Shown piece after piece: positions 25,586 to 33,636 of a stretch of 64,000 nucleotides of DNA. The position numbers and the translations under genes are program-made. Source of the DNA: Pseudonocardia sp. EC080619-01 (GTDB lineage Bacteria > Actinomycetota > Actinomycetes > Mycobacteriales > Pseudonocardiaceae); assembly GCF_001420995.1 (NCBI RefSeq), contig NZ_CP012184.1, positions 2,712,501 to 2,776,500 of the forward strand, given 5' to 3'. The notes below the pieces were generated by a model that was not told where the DNA came from, did not search any database, and worked only from the letters and a program-made list of their open reading frames with translations. Within the stretch, counting starts at the first letter, position 1. Every line of letters starts with the position of its first letter.

Positions 25586-26425
25586 TCAGAACCAGCGTTC
25601 GAGGACCTCGGCGATGCCGTCGTGGGTGTTCGGCACGGTGACCTCGTCGGCCATCCCGACGAGGTCCGGGTGCGCGTTGCCCATCGCAACCCCGGTGCCC
25701 GCCCAGCGCAGCATCTCCCGGTCGTTCGGCATGTCCCCGAACGCGATCGTCTCCGCGGCGGTGACGCCGAGCCGCTCGGCGACGGCGGCCAGCCCGGTGG
25801 CCTTCGTGACGCCGGGCGCGGACGCCTCGATCAGCCCGGACGGGTGCGAGAACGTCAGGTCGGCCAGCCCGTCCACCCGCGGTGCGAGCGCCTTCATCAT
25901 CTGCTCGCTGGTCAGCTCCGGTGCCCGGACGAGCACCTTGGTGGCCGGGTGGGCGAGGAGCTCGTCGTGGCCGGCCTCGCCGCCGTCGTGCTCGCCCCAG
26001 GCGTGCACGTAGCCGGGGCCGGTGAGGAACTCGTCGACGGTGCCCCGCGCGATGCCGCCGGAGATCGCGTTCCCGACCCGCTCGACGCCGAGCCCGCAGC
26101 CCGGGAACAGCTCGCCGGCGAGCGCCGCGAGGGTGCGGACCGCGTCCGGGGCCAGCGTGTGCGCGCCGAGGACGACGTCGTCGACGGCGTCGTAGAGCAC
26201 CGCCCCGTTCGCGCACACGCACAGCCGCACCAGCCCCTCCGGGAGCCGCGCCACGATCGGGGGGATCCAGCGCGGCGGCCGTCCGGTGACGAGCACGAAA
26301 CCGGCGCCCGCACCGACCAGCCGTCCGACGACGGCGGCGGTGCGCGGCGAGACGGCGCCGCCGTCGTCGAGGAGGGTCCCGTCGACGTCGGTGGCGACCA
26401 ACCGCGGTGGCTTCTCGGCGATCAC
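25586..26425 (-). CDS. HAD-superfamily hydrolase, Cof type
   Basis: The 279-residue cytosolic phosphatase has motif I ATDVDGTLLDD near residue 10, motif II LVTGRP, the motif III lysine in GVTKATGL and motif IV FGDMPNDREML. A large cap between about residues 85 and 190 fits the Cof/type IIB class, which acts on sugar phosphates and similar small metabolites. It ends 182 bp before the PAP2 gene start; I see no defined element in that gap beyond the PAP2 ribosome-binding site. The substrate is unknown. Confidence 0.85.
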   Translation of the reverse strand: MIAEKPPRLVATDVDGTLLDDGGAVSPRTAAVVGRLVGAGAGFVLVTGRPPRWIPPIVARLPEGLVRLCVCANGAVLYDAVDDVVLGAHTLAPDAVRTLAALAGELFPGCGLGVERVGNAISGGIARGTVDEFLTGPGYVHAWGEHDGGEAGHDELLAHPATKVLVRAPELTSEQMMKALAPRVDGLADLTFSHPSGLIEASAPGVTKATGLAAVAERLGVTAAETIAFGDMPNDREMLRWAGTGVAMGNAHPDLVGMADEVTVPNTHDGIAEVLERWF

Positions 26426-26498
26426 GACACCGAGCCTACGGATACCGGGACGGCTGCCCGATGTCGATGTTCGGCCCCGCGGGGGACGGCCGGGTGGA

Positions 26499-26504
26499 TA
26501 CCCT
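26499..26504 (+). promoter_or_regulatory. Candidate -10 element (TACCCT) of a leaderless GT1 transcript
   Basis: TACCCT ends 6 bases before GTG 26511, the same spacing as before bioY. No convincing -35 is visible. It lies in the 85-bp divergent gap between the HAD gene and the glycosyltransferase. Confidence 0.4.
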
Positions 26505-26510
26505 CGTCGG

Positions 26511-27623
26511 GTGCGTGTTCTGGTGGTCGCGGCCCCGCTGGCGGGGCACCTGACACCGCTGCTCCCGTTCGCGCACGCGCTCTGGGACTCCGGTCACGAG
26601 GTCCTGCTGGCCAGCGGCGGTGAGGCACTCCCGTCGGGCGGTCCCGGGCCGCTGCCCTTCATCGACGTCGCCCGGAACCTGCGCATCGGACGGCTGGCGG
26701 CGCGATCGCTCGTCGCGCACCCGGCGACCGCACGCGCGGAGCTGGCCGGAAAGGGAGGGGACGCCGGTGTCCGGTCGTTGTTCGCGCCGGTCAACGAGGA
26801 GCTGACCGACGCGCTGGTGACCGTCACCGAGCAGTGGCGGCCGGACGTCGTCCTGCACGAGCCGCTGGCGGTGGCGGGGGCGCTCGCCGCCGCGCGGCAC
26901 GACGTCCCCGCCGTGCTGCACGAGAACGGCCTGCTCGACGGCCTCGCGACCGCCCGCACCCTGCTCGACGCCCGCCCGCTGGAGCGCGCCCGGATCCGGC
27001 ACGGCCTGCGCAGGGTCCCGGCACCGGCGATGGTCCTGACCATCGCCCCGGCGAGCCTGGTCGGGGCGCGGGACGCGCTGGCCGTCCGTCCGGTGTGGCG
27101 GTCCTCCGGCGGCGCACCGCCGGCGTGGTTGCAGGAGCCGTCGGTCCGGCCCCGGATCCTGGTCCTGCGCGGCGGCGGTCCGGTCCGCGGTGACCTGCAG
27201 GCCTCCGCCGTGCGCATCGCCCGGAGCGGCGACGGCCCCGACTGCGAGCTGGTGCTGGTCCGCCCGCCCGCCCGGCTGGGCCGCAGGCTCGGCCCCGGGA
27301 TCCGCTCGGTCGGCCGGGTCCCACCGGCGCAGCTGCTGCCCGCCTGCGCGGCGGTGCTGCACGGCGGGAACTCCGGGCACGTGCTGTCCGCGCTGGCCGT
27401 GGGCGTCCCCCAGCTGGCACTGCCGGGACCGGGCGACCGCAGGCACAACGCCGCGCTCGTCGAGGCCCGCGGCGCCGGGATCGGCGGCCCTCTCACCCCG
27501 GACGCGCTCCACCGGCTCGTGCACGACGGCGAGCTCGCCGCCGCGGCGCGGGAGGTGCGCGCCGAGATCGCCGCGATGCCGCCGCCGCAGGCCCGGGTCG
27601 ACGTCGTCGCCGCGCTGGCCTGA
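26511..27623 (+). CDS. GT1-family (UGT-like, GT-B) glycosyltransferase
   Basis: The 370-residue protein begins VRVLVVAAPLAGHLTPLLPF, the acceptor-domain opening of macrolide and sterol glycosyltransferases. It ends with the donor-binding signature LHGGNSGHVLSALAVGVPQL and GPGDRRHNAALVE. The start is GTG 26511, with a TACCCT -10 candidate 6 bases before it. There is no signal peptide or membrane segment. It would transfer a nucleotide-activated sugar to a small hydrophobic acceptor; which one cannot be told. Confidence 0.82.
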   Translation: MRVLVVAAPLAGHLTPLLPFAHALWDSGHEVLLASGGEALPSGGPGPLPFIDVARNLRIGRLAARSLVAHPATARAELAGKGGDAGVRSLFAPVNEELTDALVTVTEQWRPDVVLHEPLAVAGALAAARHDVPAVLHENGLLDGLATARTLLDARPLERARIRHGLRRVPAPAMVLTIAPASLVGARDALAVRPVWRSSGGAPPAWLQEPSVRPRILVLRGGGPVRGDLQASAVRIARSGDGPDCELVLVRPPARLGRRLGPGIRSVGRVPPAQLLPACAAVLHGGNSGHVLSALAVGVPQLALPGPGDRRHNAALVEARGAGIGGPLTPDALHRLVHDGELAAAAREVRAEIAAMPPPQARVDVVAALA

Positions 27624-27648
27624 CCCGGCCGCACCCGACCGGGGTCAG
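27620..27648. terminator. Stop-codon hairpin between convergent genes
   Basis: CTGACCC (27620-27626) pairs with GGGTCAG (27642-27648). The arms include the TGA stops of the GT1 gene and the DUF350 gene. Extra C/G runs inside the loop may lengthen the stem. Confidence 0.45.
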
Positions 27649-28097
27649 AAGACGGCGACCGCCACGATCAGGCCCAGCGCCAGGTGGGCCGCCGCGACGA
27701 CCTTCGCCGCCGCGCGGGGCTCGTCGTCCTGGATGACGTCGCCGATGTCGATGCCGGTCACCCACTCCAGCAGCCGCACCGCCCCGACCTGGGCGATGAT
27801 CCCGACCAGGCCGAACACCAGCGACGAGATCATGCCCTGCAGCAGCGACCCGGCCGAGGCGTAGATCGCGAGCACGATGATGAACGCCATCGAGATCATC
27901 CCGGCGGCGGTGATGGTGATGGCGTTGGGCAGGCCGGCCCGGACCATCTGCGGCAGCTTGCCCGGCGTCGTCAGGTCGATCGCCCAGAAGCCGACCAGCA
28001 TCAGCAGCGTGCCGATGACGGCGTAGAGCAGGATCGCGCCGATGCCACGGCCGAGGAAGCCCCAGTAGGTGGCGTCGAGCGCCTGGGCGAGGATCAC
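27645..28097 (-). CDS. DUF350 membrane protein
   Basis: The 150-residue protein has four hydrophobic helices (about residues 17-40, 60-80, 85-110 and 130-150) and an acidic loop (DIGDVIQDDEPR) between the last two. The LLMLVGFWAIDLTTPGK region fits DUF350 (YjfL-like). It is the last of three same-strand genes with an ATP-grasp ligase and a DUF1190-like protein, a combination also present in the E. coli yjf cluster. No catalytic function is known to me. Confidence 0.7.
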   Translation of the reverse strand: MILAQALDATYWGFLGRGIGAILLYAVIGTLLMLVGFWAIDLTTPGKLPQMVRAGLPNAITITAAGMISMAFIIVLAIYASAGSLLQGMISSLVFGLVGIIAQVGAVRLLEWVTGIDIGDVIQDDEPRAAAKVVAAAHLALGLIVAVAVF

Positions 28098-28128
28098 GGA
28101 ATGCCTCCGGAGGAGATGCGGGGAGCGG

Positions 28129-29292
28129 TCAGGACGTGATGCGGTGCGGCACGAACGCCGCGCCGTCGTCGGTGATCAGGCCGGCGGTCTCGCGGATGCC
28201 CAGGCCCGCGGCGGTGTCACCGACCAGCCAGGCGCCGAGCACCGGGCGGTAGCCGTCGAACTCGGGCAGCGGGTCGAACATCTGGTAGACGAAGCCCTCG
28301 TCGCCGTAGACGCCGCCGGTCGCCGTCTCGTACCCGGGCGCGACGACCTGGATGTTCGAGCCCTCCCGGCCGAGGAGCGGCTTGCGGACGTACTCGGTGA
28401 GGATCCCGGGGTCGTTCAGCGAGGCGGGCAGCAGGTTGGGGTGCCCGGGGTAGAGCTCCCACAGCACGGCGAGCAGCGCCTTGTTCGACAGGAGCGTCTT
28501 CCACAGCGGCTCCAGCCAGAGCGTCTCCGGCAGGCTGCGGGTGACGTGCTTGCCGAAGTCGTCGGAGAGCATCCACTCCCACGGGTAGAGCTTGAAGACG
28601 CCCGACATCGGCGCCTCCTCCAGGTCCACGAACCGGTCCAGCGCCGAGTCCCAGCCGATGTCCTCGATGGACAGACCGACGGTGTCGATCCCGGCCTCGG
28701 CCGCGGTCTCCTGCAGGTACCCGACGGTGATGTGGTCCTCGCCGGTGGACTCCGCGCCGGACCAGGTGAAGTGCACCTCGGACGACGGCAGTCCCTGCCG
28801 GATCTCGCCCCAGCGCTCGACGAGCTTCTCGTGCAGGGAGTTCCACTGGTCGTCGCCGGGGTGGACGTCCTGCAGCCAGTACCACTGCAGGATCGACGCC
28901 TCGAGCAGCGACGTGGGCGTGTCCGCGTTGTACTCCAGGAGCTTGCCCGGACCGGAGCCGTCGTAGCGCAGGTCGAACCGGCCGTAGACGTACGGGTCGG
29001 CCCGCCGCCACGACTCGGCGACGGCCTGCCAGCTCCACTCGGGCAGCGCGAAGTCCTTGAAGCGCTCCGTCGTCACCACGTGGTCGACGGCGGTCAGGCA
29101 CATCGAGTGCAGGACCTCGACGTCGGCCTCGAGGGAGAGGATCTCGTCCATCTCGAAGACGTAGTGCGCCGACTCGTCCCAGTAGGGCCGCTCACCGCCG
29201 GAGCCGTCCCGGCCGGGCGTGCCGAACACCAGGCCCTGCTCGGCGACCGTGCGCTGCCAGTCCGGACGCGGGGTGCCGCGCTCGCGTCGCAC
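28129..29292 (-). CDS. ATP-grasp ligase of the glutathionylspermidine-synthase family (YjfC/YgiC-like)
   Basis: The 387-residue protein is the size of stand-alone ATP-grasp ligases related to the synthetase half of GspS. Recognisable blocks are RFDLRYDGSGPGKLLEYNAD, TSLLEASILQWYWLQ, FKLYPWEWMLSDDFG, LLSNKALLAVLWELYPGH, and YVRKPLLGREGSN (nucleotide binding). The family joins a carboxylate to an amine using ATP, often on a peptide or polyamine. GTG 29292 lies 3 bases after the DUF1190-like stop. The substrate is unknown; the membrane neighbours suggest an envelope-linked modification. Confidence 0.8.
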   Translation of the reverse strand: MRRERGTPRPDWQRTVAEQGLVFGTPGRDGSGGERPYWDESAHYVFEMDEILSLEADVEVLHSMCLTAVDHVVTTERFKDFALPEWSWQAVAESWRRADPYVYGRFDLRYDGSGPGKLLEYNADTPTSLLEASILQWYWLQDVHPGDDQWNSLHEKLVERWGEIRQGLPSSEVHFTWSGAESTGEDHITVGYLQETAAEAGIDTVGLSIEDIGWDSALDRFVDLEEAPMSGVFKLYPWEWMLSDDFGKHVTRSLPETLWLEPLWKTLLSNKALLAVLWELYPGHPNLLPASLNDPGILTEYVRKPLLGREGSNIQVVAPGYETATGGVYGDEGFVYQMFDPLPEFDGYRPVLGAWLVGDTAAGLGIRETAGLITDDGAAFVPHRITS

Positions 29293-29295
29293 CGA

Positions 29296-29967
29296 TCAGC
29301 TCCCGGACGACGAGGACGAGCCGCCCGAGGACGACGAGCTGGACCCGCCCACCCCGAGGCCACCGCGCGAGATGGTGCTGCCGGAGGTGCCGCTGCGCAC
29401 GGTCGTCCCGCTCTTCGACGCCGCCGGCGGCGGGTTGACCGAGCCACCGGTCGCGACCTGGCCGACACCGCCGGTGCTGCCGTAGTTGTAGTGGTACTGG
29501 CGCCCACCACCACCGAGGAAGATCGGGACGAACGCGAACCCGCCACCGCCGTTGCTGACCTGGCCCTGCTGCGAGGCGCCGGCGCAGTTCTCGTCCGGGA
29601 CGACGACCTGGTTCTCGTCGACGCACTGGGCGACGACCTCCTCGTCCGGCGAGGACGCGGCGTAGACACCGGCGATCAGCGCGACGACGCCGATGGTGGC
29701 GCCGGCCCCGATCAGCACCCGCTTCGTCGTCCGGGAGCGGGCCTCCTTCTGCCGCACGGCCTCGCGGTCGGCGCGCAGCTTCTGCTCGCGGGCCCGCTTC
29801 TCGGCCAGCGTGGGCTCGCGGGGTGCGGTGCTGCCGTCCTGCTGACGGATCCGGCCGCGCGGTGCCGCACCGGTGCGGTCCGGCTGCGCCGCAGGCGTAC
29901 CGGCCGGCGGCGTGCGGTCGTCGGCGCCCTCGGCCGGGTCGTGACCCGGCTGCCGTCCATCGCTCAT
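29296..29967 (-). CDS. Membrane-anchored DUF1190-like protein with Gly/Ser-rich tail
   Basis: The 223-residue protein has a disordered charged N-terminus, one transmembrane helix near residues 84-104 (VLIGAGATIGVVALIAGVYA) and an outer part with two cysteines (AQCVDE and DENCAGA) about 13 residues apart. Aromatic GGGRQYHYNYG follows, then a low-complexity Gly/Ser tail. The small outer domain and its place upstream of the ATP-grasp gene resemble YjfM/YgiB (DUF1190). That assignment rests partly on context. The Ser-rich tail is typical of actinobacterial versions. Confidence 0.6.
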   Translation of the reverse strand: MSDGRQPGHDPAEGADDRTPPAGTPAAQPDRTGAAPRGRIRQQDGSTAPREPTLAEKRAREQKLRADREAVRQKEARSRTTKRVLIGAGATIGVVALIAGVYAASSPDEEVVAQCVDENQVVVPDENCAGASQQGQVSNGGGGFAFVPIFLGGGGRQYHYNYGSTGGVGQVATGGSVNPPPAASKSGTTVRSGTSGSTISRGGLGVGGSSSSSSGGSSSSSGS

Positions 29968-30221
29968 CGAAGATCACCCATCGCGCTGCATCCCCCCGGG
30001 CCGCAGGCTACCCGGCCCGTGCCCGGCCCCGGCGCGCGATCCTGATCTCGATTCGGCTGCGTTTCGTCGTCCGCCGGCCCGACGAGTGGTCGCCCCGGTT
30101 CCGCGTCGATCCCGCACCGGCGCCGTCACCTGCACGTTCACAGCACGCCGCCGACCGATGACCGCGCCGGCGACCCGGCCGGGTGAGGGTGCGGCGCGCC
30201 GGACTGCATCATGGACGGGCC

Positions 30222-31577
30222 ATGGATCCCAGCTCCCCTGCCGGCTCCGCGCCCCGCCGGCCCGCCGAGACCGGTCCCGAGACGACCGGCGAGCAGGCCT
30301 ACGACGGGTACGACGGCCGCTACTCCCGTGCCACCGGTGGGGCGACGTCGGTCCTGGCCCCGCCGGAGCGTGCGACGTCCGCGACCCCGGTGGCCCCCGG
30401 CCGCCGCCGTCGCCGGGACGAGCCCGACGCCGCCGCCTCCGCCTCCGACGACGGCTCCGTCGTGACGCAGGGCGGCAGCCCCGCCGGTGGCCCGTTCGGT
30501 GCCCGCCGGATCGGGATCGGGGTCCTCGTCGGCGCGATCCTCATGTTCACGGTGGCGTCGCTGGACTCGCTGCTCGGCGCCGAGGTGCCCGTCCTGGGGT
30601 CGTTCGCCTCGTCCGGGGTACCGCGCGTCGAGGAGCCGCCGCCGCTGCCACCCCCGCCGGACGTGCCCGGCACCTGCCTGAGCTGGGACCGTGCCGACGC
30701 GACCGACACCGCGGCCGTGAACTGCGCCCAGCCGCACCTGTTCGAGCAGGCCGGCCGGGTCGCGCTCGCCGACCAGCCGGTCTTCCCGACCGACGCGGCC
30801 TGGCAGAAGCTCGTCGCGGACCGGTGCACCCCGGTCGCGACCAAGTACCTGAACGGGAAGTTCGACCCGGACGGCAAGTTCCGGGTCGGCGCGCTCAAGC
30901 CCTCCGAGGCGCGCTGGAACGAGGGCGACAAGGGCATGCGGTGCGGGCTCCAGATGGCGTCCCGCAGCGGGAAGATGTTCCCGATCACCGGCAAGGTCGC
31001 CGAGCAGGACCAGTCCGCGGTCCAGCCGGCCGGCACCTGCCTCGGGATCGACGGCCGCACCGTCGGCGACCCGACGGACTGCGCGGGCCCGCACGCCGTC
31101 GAGACGGTGGGCGTGGTCGACCTCGGTACGGAGTTCAAGGAGGGCTGGCCCGCGGTCGAGGACCAGGACAAGTTCCTCCAGCCTGCCTGTACCGACGCGG
31201 CCAACAAGTTCGCCGGCAACGACAAGGTGATCGGCGAGAAGAAGCTGACCGTCTACTGGGGCAACCTCGGTGAGGAGTCCTGGAAGGCCGGCAGCCGCAA
31301 GGTCAACTGCAACATCGGCACGTTGCTGCCCGACGGCAGCGGGTTCGCGTCGGTGACCGGGTCGGTCAAGGGCAACATCGTGGTCGGTGACCAGGCGGCG
31401 CCGCCCGCGCCGGCCTCGCCGGGCGCCCCCGCCTCCCCCGAGGAGTCGTCCCCGCCCGCGGAGGGCTCGCAGGCCCCGGTCGAGCAGCCGGAGTCCGAGC
31501 AGCCGGCCGCCCCCGACACCGGGGTGGCGCCACCGTCGCTGGACGTTCCGCCCGGGCTCCCCGGGCTCGGCGACTGA
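30222..31577 (+). CDS. Septum-formation family membrane protein (Rv3835-like)
   Basis: The 451-residue protein has a disordered, Pro/Arg/Ala-rich cytoplasmic region (residues 1-95), one transmembrane helix (about 100-120), a Pro-rich stalk and two Cys-containing repeats outside. The repeats begin PGTCLSWDR and AGTCLGIDG and each has a second cysteine soon after (VNCAQPHLFE and TDCAGPHAVE). A Pro/Ala/Glu-rich C-tail follows. ATG 30222 starts the frame; the nearby ATG 30211 is in another frame. The genes after it match the mycobacterial order metallopeptidase, phosphoglycerate mutase, pheA. The role in septation is a family name, not demonstrated here. Confidence 0.75.
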   Translation: MDPSSPAGSAPRRPAETGPETTGEQAYDGYDGRYSRATGGATSVLAPPERATSATPVAPGRRRRRDEPDAAASASDDGSVVTQGGSPAGGPFGARRIGIGVLVGAILMFTVASLDSLLGAEVPVLGSFASSGVPRVEEPPPLPPPPDVPGTCLSWDRADATDTAAVNCAQPHLFEQAGRVALADQPVFPTDAAWQKLVADRCTPVATKYLNGKFDPDGKFRVGALKPSEARWNEGDKGMRCGLQMASRSGKMFPITGKVAEQDQSAVQPAGTCLGIDGRTVGDPTDCAGPHAVETVGVVDLGTEFKEGWPAVEDQDKFLQPACTDAANKFAGNDKVIGEKKLTVYWGNLGEESWKAGSRKVNCNIGTLLPDGSGFASVTGSVKGNIVVGDQAAPPAPASPGAPASPEESSPPAEGSQAPVEQPESEQPAAPDTGVAPPSLDVPPGLPGLGD

Positions 31578-31588
31578 GGCCGGCTCGG

Positions 31589-31939
31589 GTGCCGGTCCCG
31601 ATGCCACCGGACCGGTTCGACGAACTGGTCGGCGAGGCGCTCGATCTCGTCCCGGAGGAGCTGACCCGGGAGATGGACAACGTCGTCGTGCTGGTCGAGC
31701 CGCGTAACCCGGAGGAGCCCGAGCTGCTGGGCCTGTACGAGGGTGTCGCCCTGACCGAGCGCACGGCCGACTACGCGGGCGAGCTACCGGACCGGATCAC
31801 GATCTACCGGGACGCGGTGCTGGAGTTCTGCGAGGACGACGACCACGTCGTCGACGAGGTCGCGATCACCGTGGTGCACGAGATCGCGCACCACTTCGGC
31901 ATCTCCGAGGACCGCCTGCACGAGCTCGGCTGGGGCTGA
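31589..31939 (+). CDS. Minimal zinc metallopeptidase-family protein (DUF1025 type)
   Basis: The 116-residue protein carries HEIAHHFGISEDRLHELG at its C-terminus, the HExxH zinc motif with a downstream glutamate. The N-terminal part has RFDELVGEALDLVPEEL and the conserved LLGLYEGVAL. It has no signal peptide, so it is cytosolic. Whether it cleaves peptides is unknown. GTG 31589 is used; ATG 31601 is an alternative that loses four residues. It follows the septum-formation gene by 11 bases. Confidence 0.82.
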   Translation: MPVPMPPDRFDELVGEALDLVPEELTREMDNVVVLVEPRNPEEPELLGLYEGVALTERTADYAGELPDRITIYRDAVLEFCEDDDHVVDEVAITVVHEIAHHFGISEDRLHELGWG

Positions 31940-31962
31940 CCCCGGCCGCCACCCGGGGTCAG
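31936..31962. terminator. 10-bp perfect hairpin spanning both stop codons of convergent genes
   Basis: CTGACCCCGG (31936-31945) and CCGGGGTCAG (31953-31962) pair around a 7-base loop. The arms contain the TGA stop of the metallopeptidase gene and that of the phosphoglycerate mutase-like gene. It is the strongest of the stop-codon hairpins here and most likely terminates both transcripts. Confidence 0.65.
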
Positions 31963-32690
31963 TGCGACGAGGGGGTCCGGTCCGGCATCGGGTCCCACAG
32001 CTCCCGGGTCCAGCCGCCGGGGTCCCGGCGGAGGACGACCCGTCCGGTGTTCGGGATCGGGTTGTCCCGGCCGAACTGCGCGTCCGGGCCCTCCAGCAGC
32101 GCGAGCGTGAGGAGCCGGATCGCGGCGCCGTGGCTCACCACGACGACGGCCCCGGAGGTGACCGGCTCCAGCGCCGTGGAGACGTCCGGCAGGAACCGGT
32201 CCCACACGTCCTGCACGGACTCGCCGCCGGGCATCGGCCGGGTGACGTCGCCGTCCCACCAGGCCTCGAAGATCCCGTCGAAGATCTCGCGGGCGTCGTC
32301 GTCGGCGCGCCGGTCCAGCTCGCCGACGTAGACCTCGTGGGCGCCGGGCAGCGACCGCACGTCGAGCCCGAGCACCTCACCGATCGGGGCGGCGGTCTCC
32401 TGCGCGCGGACGGCGCGCGAGGCGTACAGGGCCCGGACCGGCCAGCCGCCGAGCAGGCCGGCGACGGCGCGGGCCTGCTCGTGCCCGAGCTCGTCGAGCC
32501 CCGGGCCGGGCAGCCCGGTGTCGAGGGCGTGCCGGACGTTCGACGGGGTCCGCCCGTGCCGGACCAGCACCAGCCGGACGGCGCCGTCGTCGGGCGGTAC
32601 GGACGGCAGGCGGGTACCGACCCCGACGGCCGCGAAGGACGCGGCGCCGTCGTGCTCGTCGTCGGGTCGGCCGTCGTGCGGCGCGGTCAT
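31959..32690 (-). CDS. Histidine phosphatase (phosphoglycerate mutase-like)
   Basis: The 243-residue protein has the catalytic LVLVRHGRTPSN near residue 45, the acidic residue in LPGAHEVYVGELDRR, and the second histidine in VVVSHGAAIRLL. An N-terminal 35-residue extension is low complexity. This is the broad phosphatase branch (MSMEG/Rv3837c-like) and need not be a glycolytic mutase. ATG 32690 overlaps the pheA stop by 4 bp, so the two are translationally coupled. The substrate is unknown. Confidence 0.83.
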   Translation of the reverse strand: MTAPHDGRPDDEHDGAASFAAVGVGTRLPSVPPDDGAVRLVLVRHGRTPSNVRHALDTGLPGPGLDELGHEQARAVAGLLGGWPVRALYASRAVRAQETAAPIGEVLGLDVRSLPGAHEVYVGELDRRADDDAREIFDGIFEAWWDGDVTRPMPGGESVQDVWDRFLPDVSTALEPVTSGAVVVVSHGAAIRLLTLALLEGPDAQFGRDNPIPNTGRVVLRRDPGGWTRELWDPMPDRTPSSH

Positions 32691-33634
32691 CTGCGGGCCC
32701 CCTCGCGGACGGCGGCGAGCCAGCGCTCGGACGCCGCGTAGTCGTCGGCGGTGGCGGTGTCCAGCGGCACCACCGGGCTGCCGGTCCCCTGCACGGGCTC
32801 CGGCGGCACGTCGGAACGCGGGAACGAGCCGAGGTAGATCAGCCGGTCGCAGCGGCGGTACAGGGCGGCGAGCGCCTCCCCCATCGCCGGCTCCGAGACG
32901 TGCCCGGAGCAGTCCAGGTGGAACCAGTACTCGGCGTGCCGGTCCTTGACCGGGCGGGACTCGATCCGGGTCAGGTCGATCCCGCGCACGGCGAGCTCGG
33001 TGAGCAGCCCGAGCAGGGTCCCGGGCCGGTTGGTGGTCGTCGCGGCGAGCGTGGTGCGGTCCCACCCGGTCGGCGACGCCGGCGGCGCGGGCCGGGTGAG
33101 CAGCACGAAGCGGGTGACGGCGCCGGCGTTGTCGGCGATGTCGTCCGCCAGCACGGCGAGCCCGTGCCGGTCCGCGGCGAGCGGGGCCGCGACGGCCGCG
33201 TCGACCTCGCCGCGGGCGGCCTGCGCGGCGGCCTCGGCGGTCGAGGAGCTGACCCGGACCTCGGCGCCGGGCAGGTTCGCCGCCAGCCAGCCGCGGGTCT
33301 GGGCGATTCCGTGCCCGTGCGAGGCGACCGTCCGGATCGCGGCGGGATCGGTGCCGGCCCGCCCCAGCAGGCAGAACCGGACCGCGATCCGGGCCTCCCG
33401 GGCGATCACCAGCGGCGGGTCCTCCACGAGACCGTCGAGGACCGGCGGGACGGCCCCCTCGACGGTGTTCTCGATCGGGACGCAGCCCGCGTCGACGGAG
33501 CCGTCGCGGACGGCCGCCAGCACGGCGGGCGCGCCCGGCAGCGGGACCAGCTCGGCGTCGTGCGACTCGGGCAGCGTCCGCAGGGCCTGCTCGGTGAAGG
33601 TGGCGTGCGGGCCCAGGAATCCGATCCGGGCCAT
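32687..33634 (-). CDS. pheA: Prephenate dehydratase
   Basis: PheA converts prephenate to phenylpyruvate in phenylalanine synthesis. The 315-residue protein starts MARIGFLGPHATFTEQAL. It has CVPIENTVEGAV, the catalytic Thr-Arg-Phe in AVTRFVLL near residue 180, and a C-terminal ACT domain with TTTNRPGTLLGLL and the ESRP allosteric motif (IESRPVKD). It is a monofunctional enzyme with no chorismate mutase domain, as in mycobacteria. Its start lies 2 bases from the stop of the 33637 gene, and it overlaps the phosphatase gene downstream. Confidence 0.92.
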   Translation of the reverse strand: MARIGFLGPHATFTEQALRTLPESHDAELVPLPGAPAVLAAVRDGSVDAGCVPIENTVEGAVPPVLDGLVEDPPLVIAREARIAVRFCLLGRAGTDPAAIRTVASHGHGIAQTRGWLAANLPGAEVRVSSSTAEAAAQAARGEVDAAVAAPLAADRHGLAVLADDIADNAGAVTRFVLLTRPAPPASPTGWDRTTLAATTTNRPGTLLGLLTELAVRGIDLTRIESRPVKDRHAEYWFHLDCSGHVSEPAMGEALAALYRRCDRLIYLGSFPRSDVPPEPVQGTGSPVVPLDTATADDYAASERWLAAVREGARR

Positions 33635-33636
33635 GC

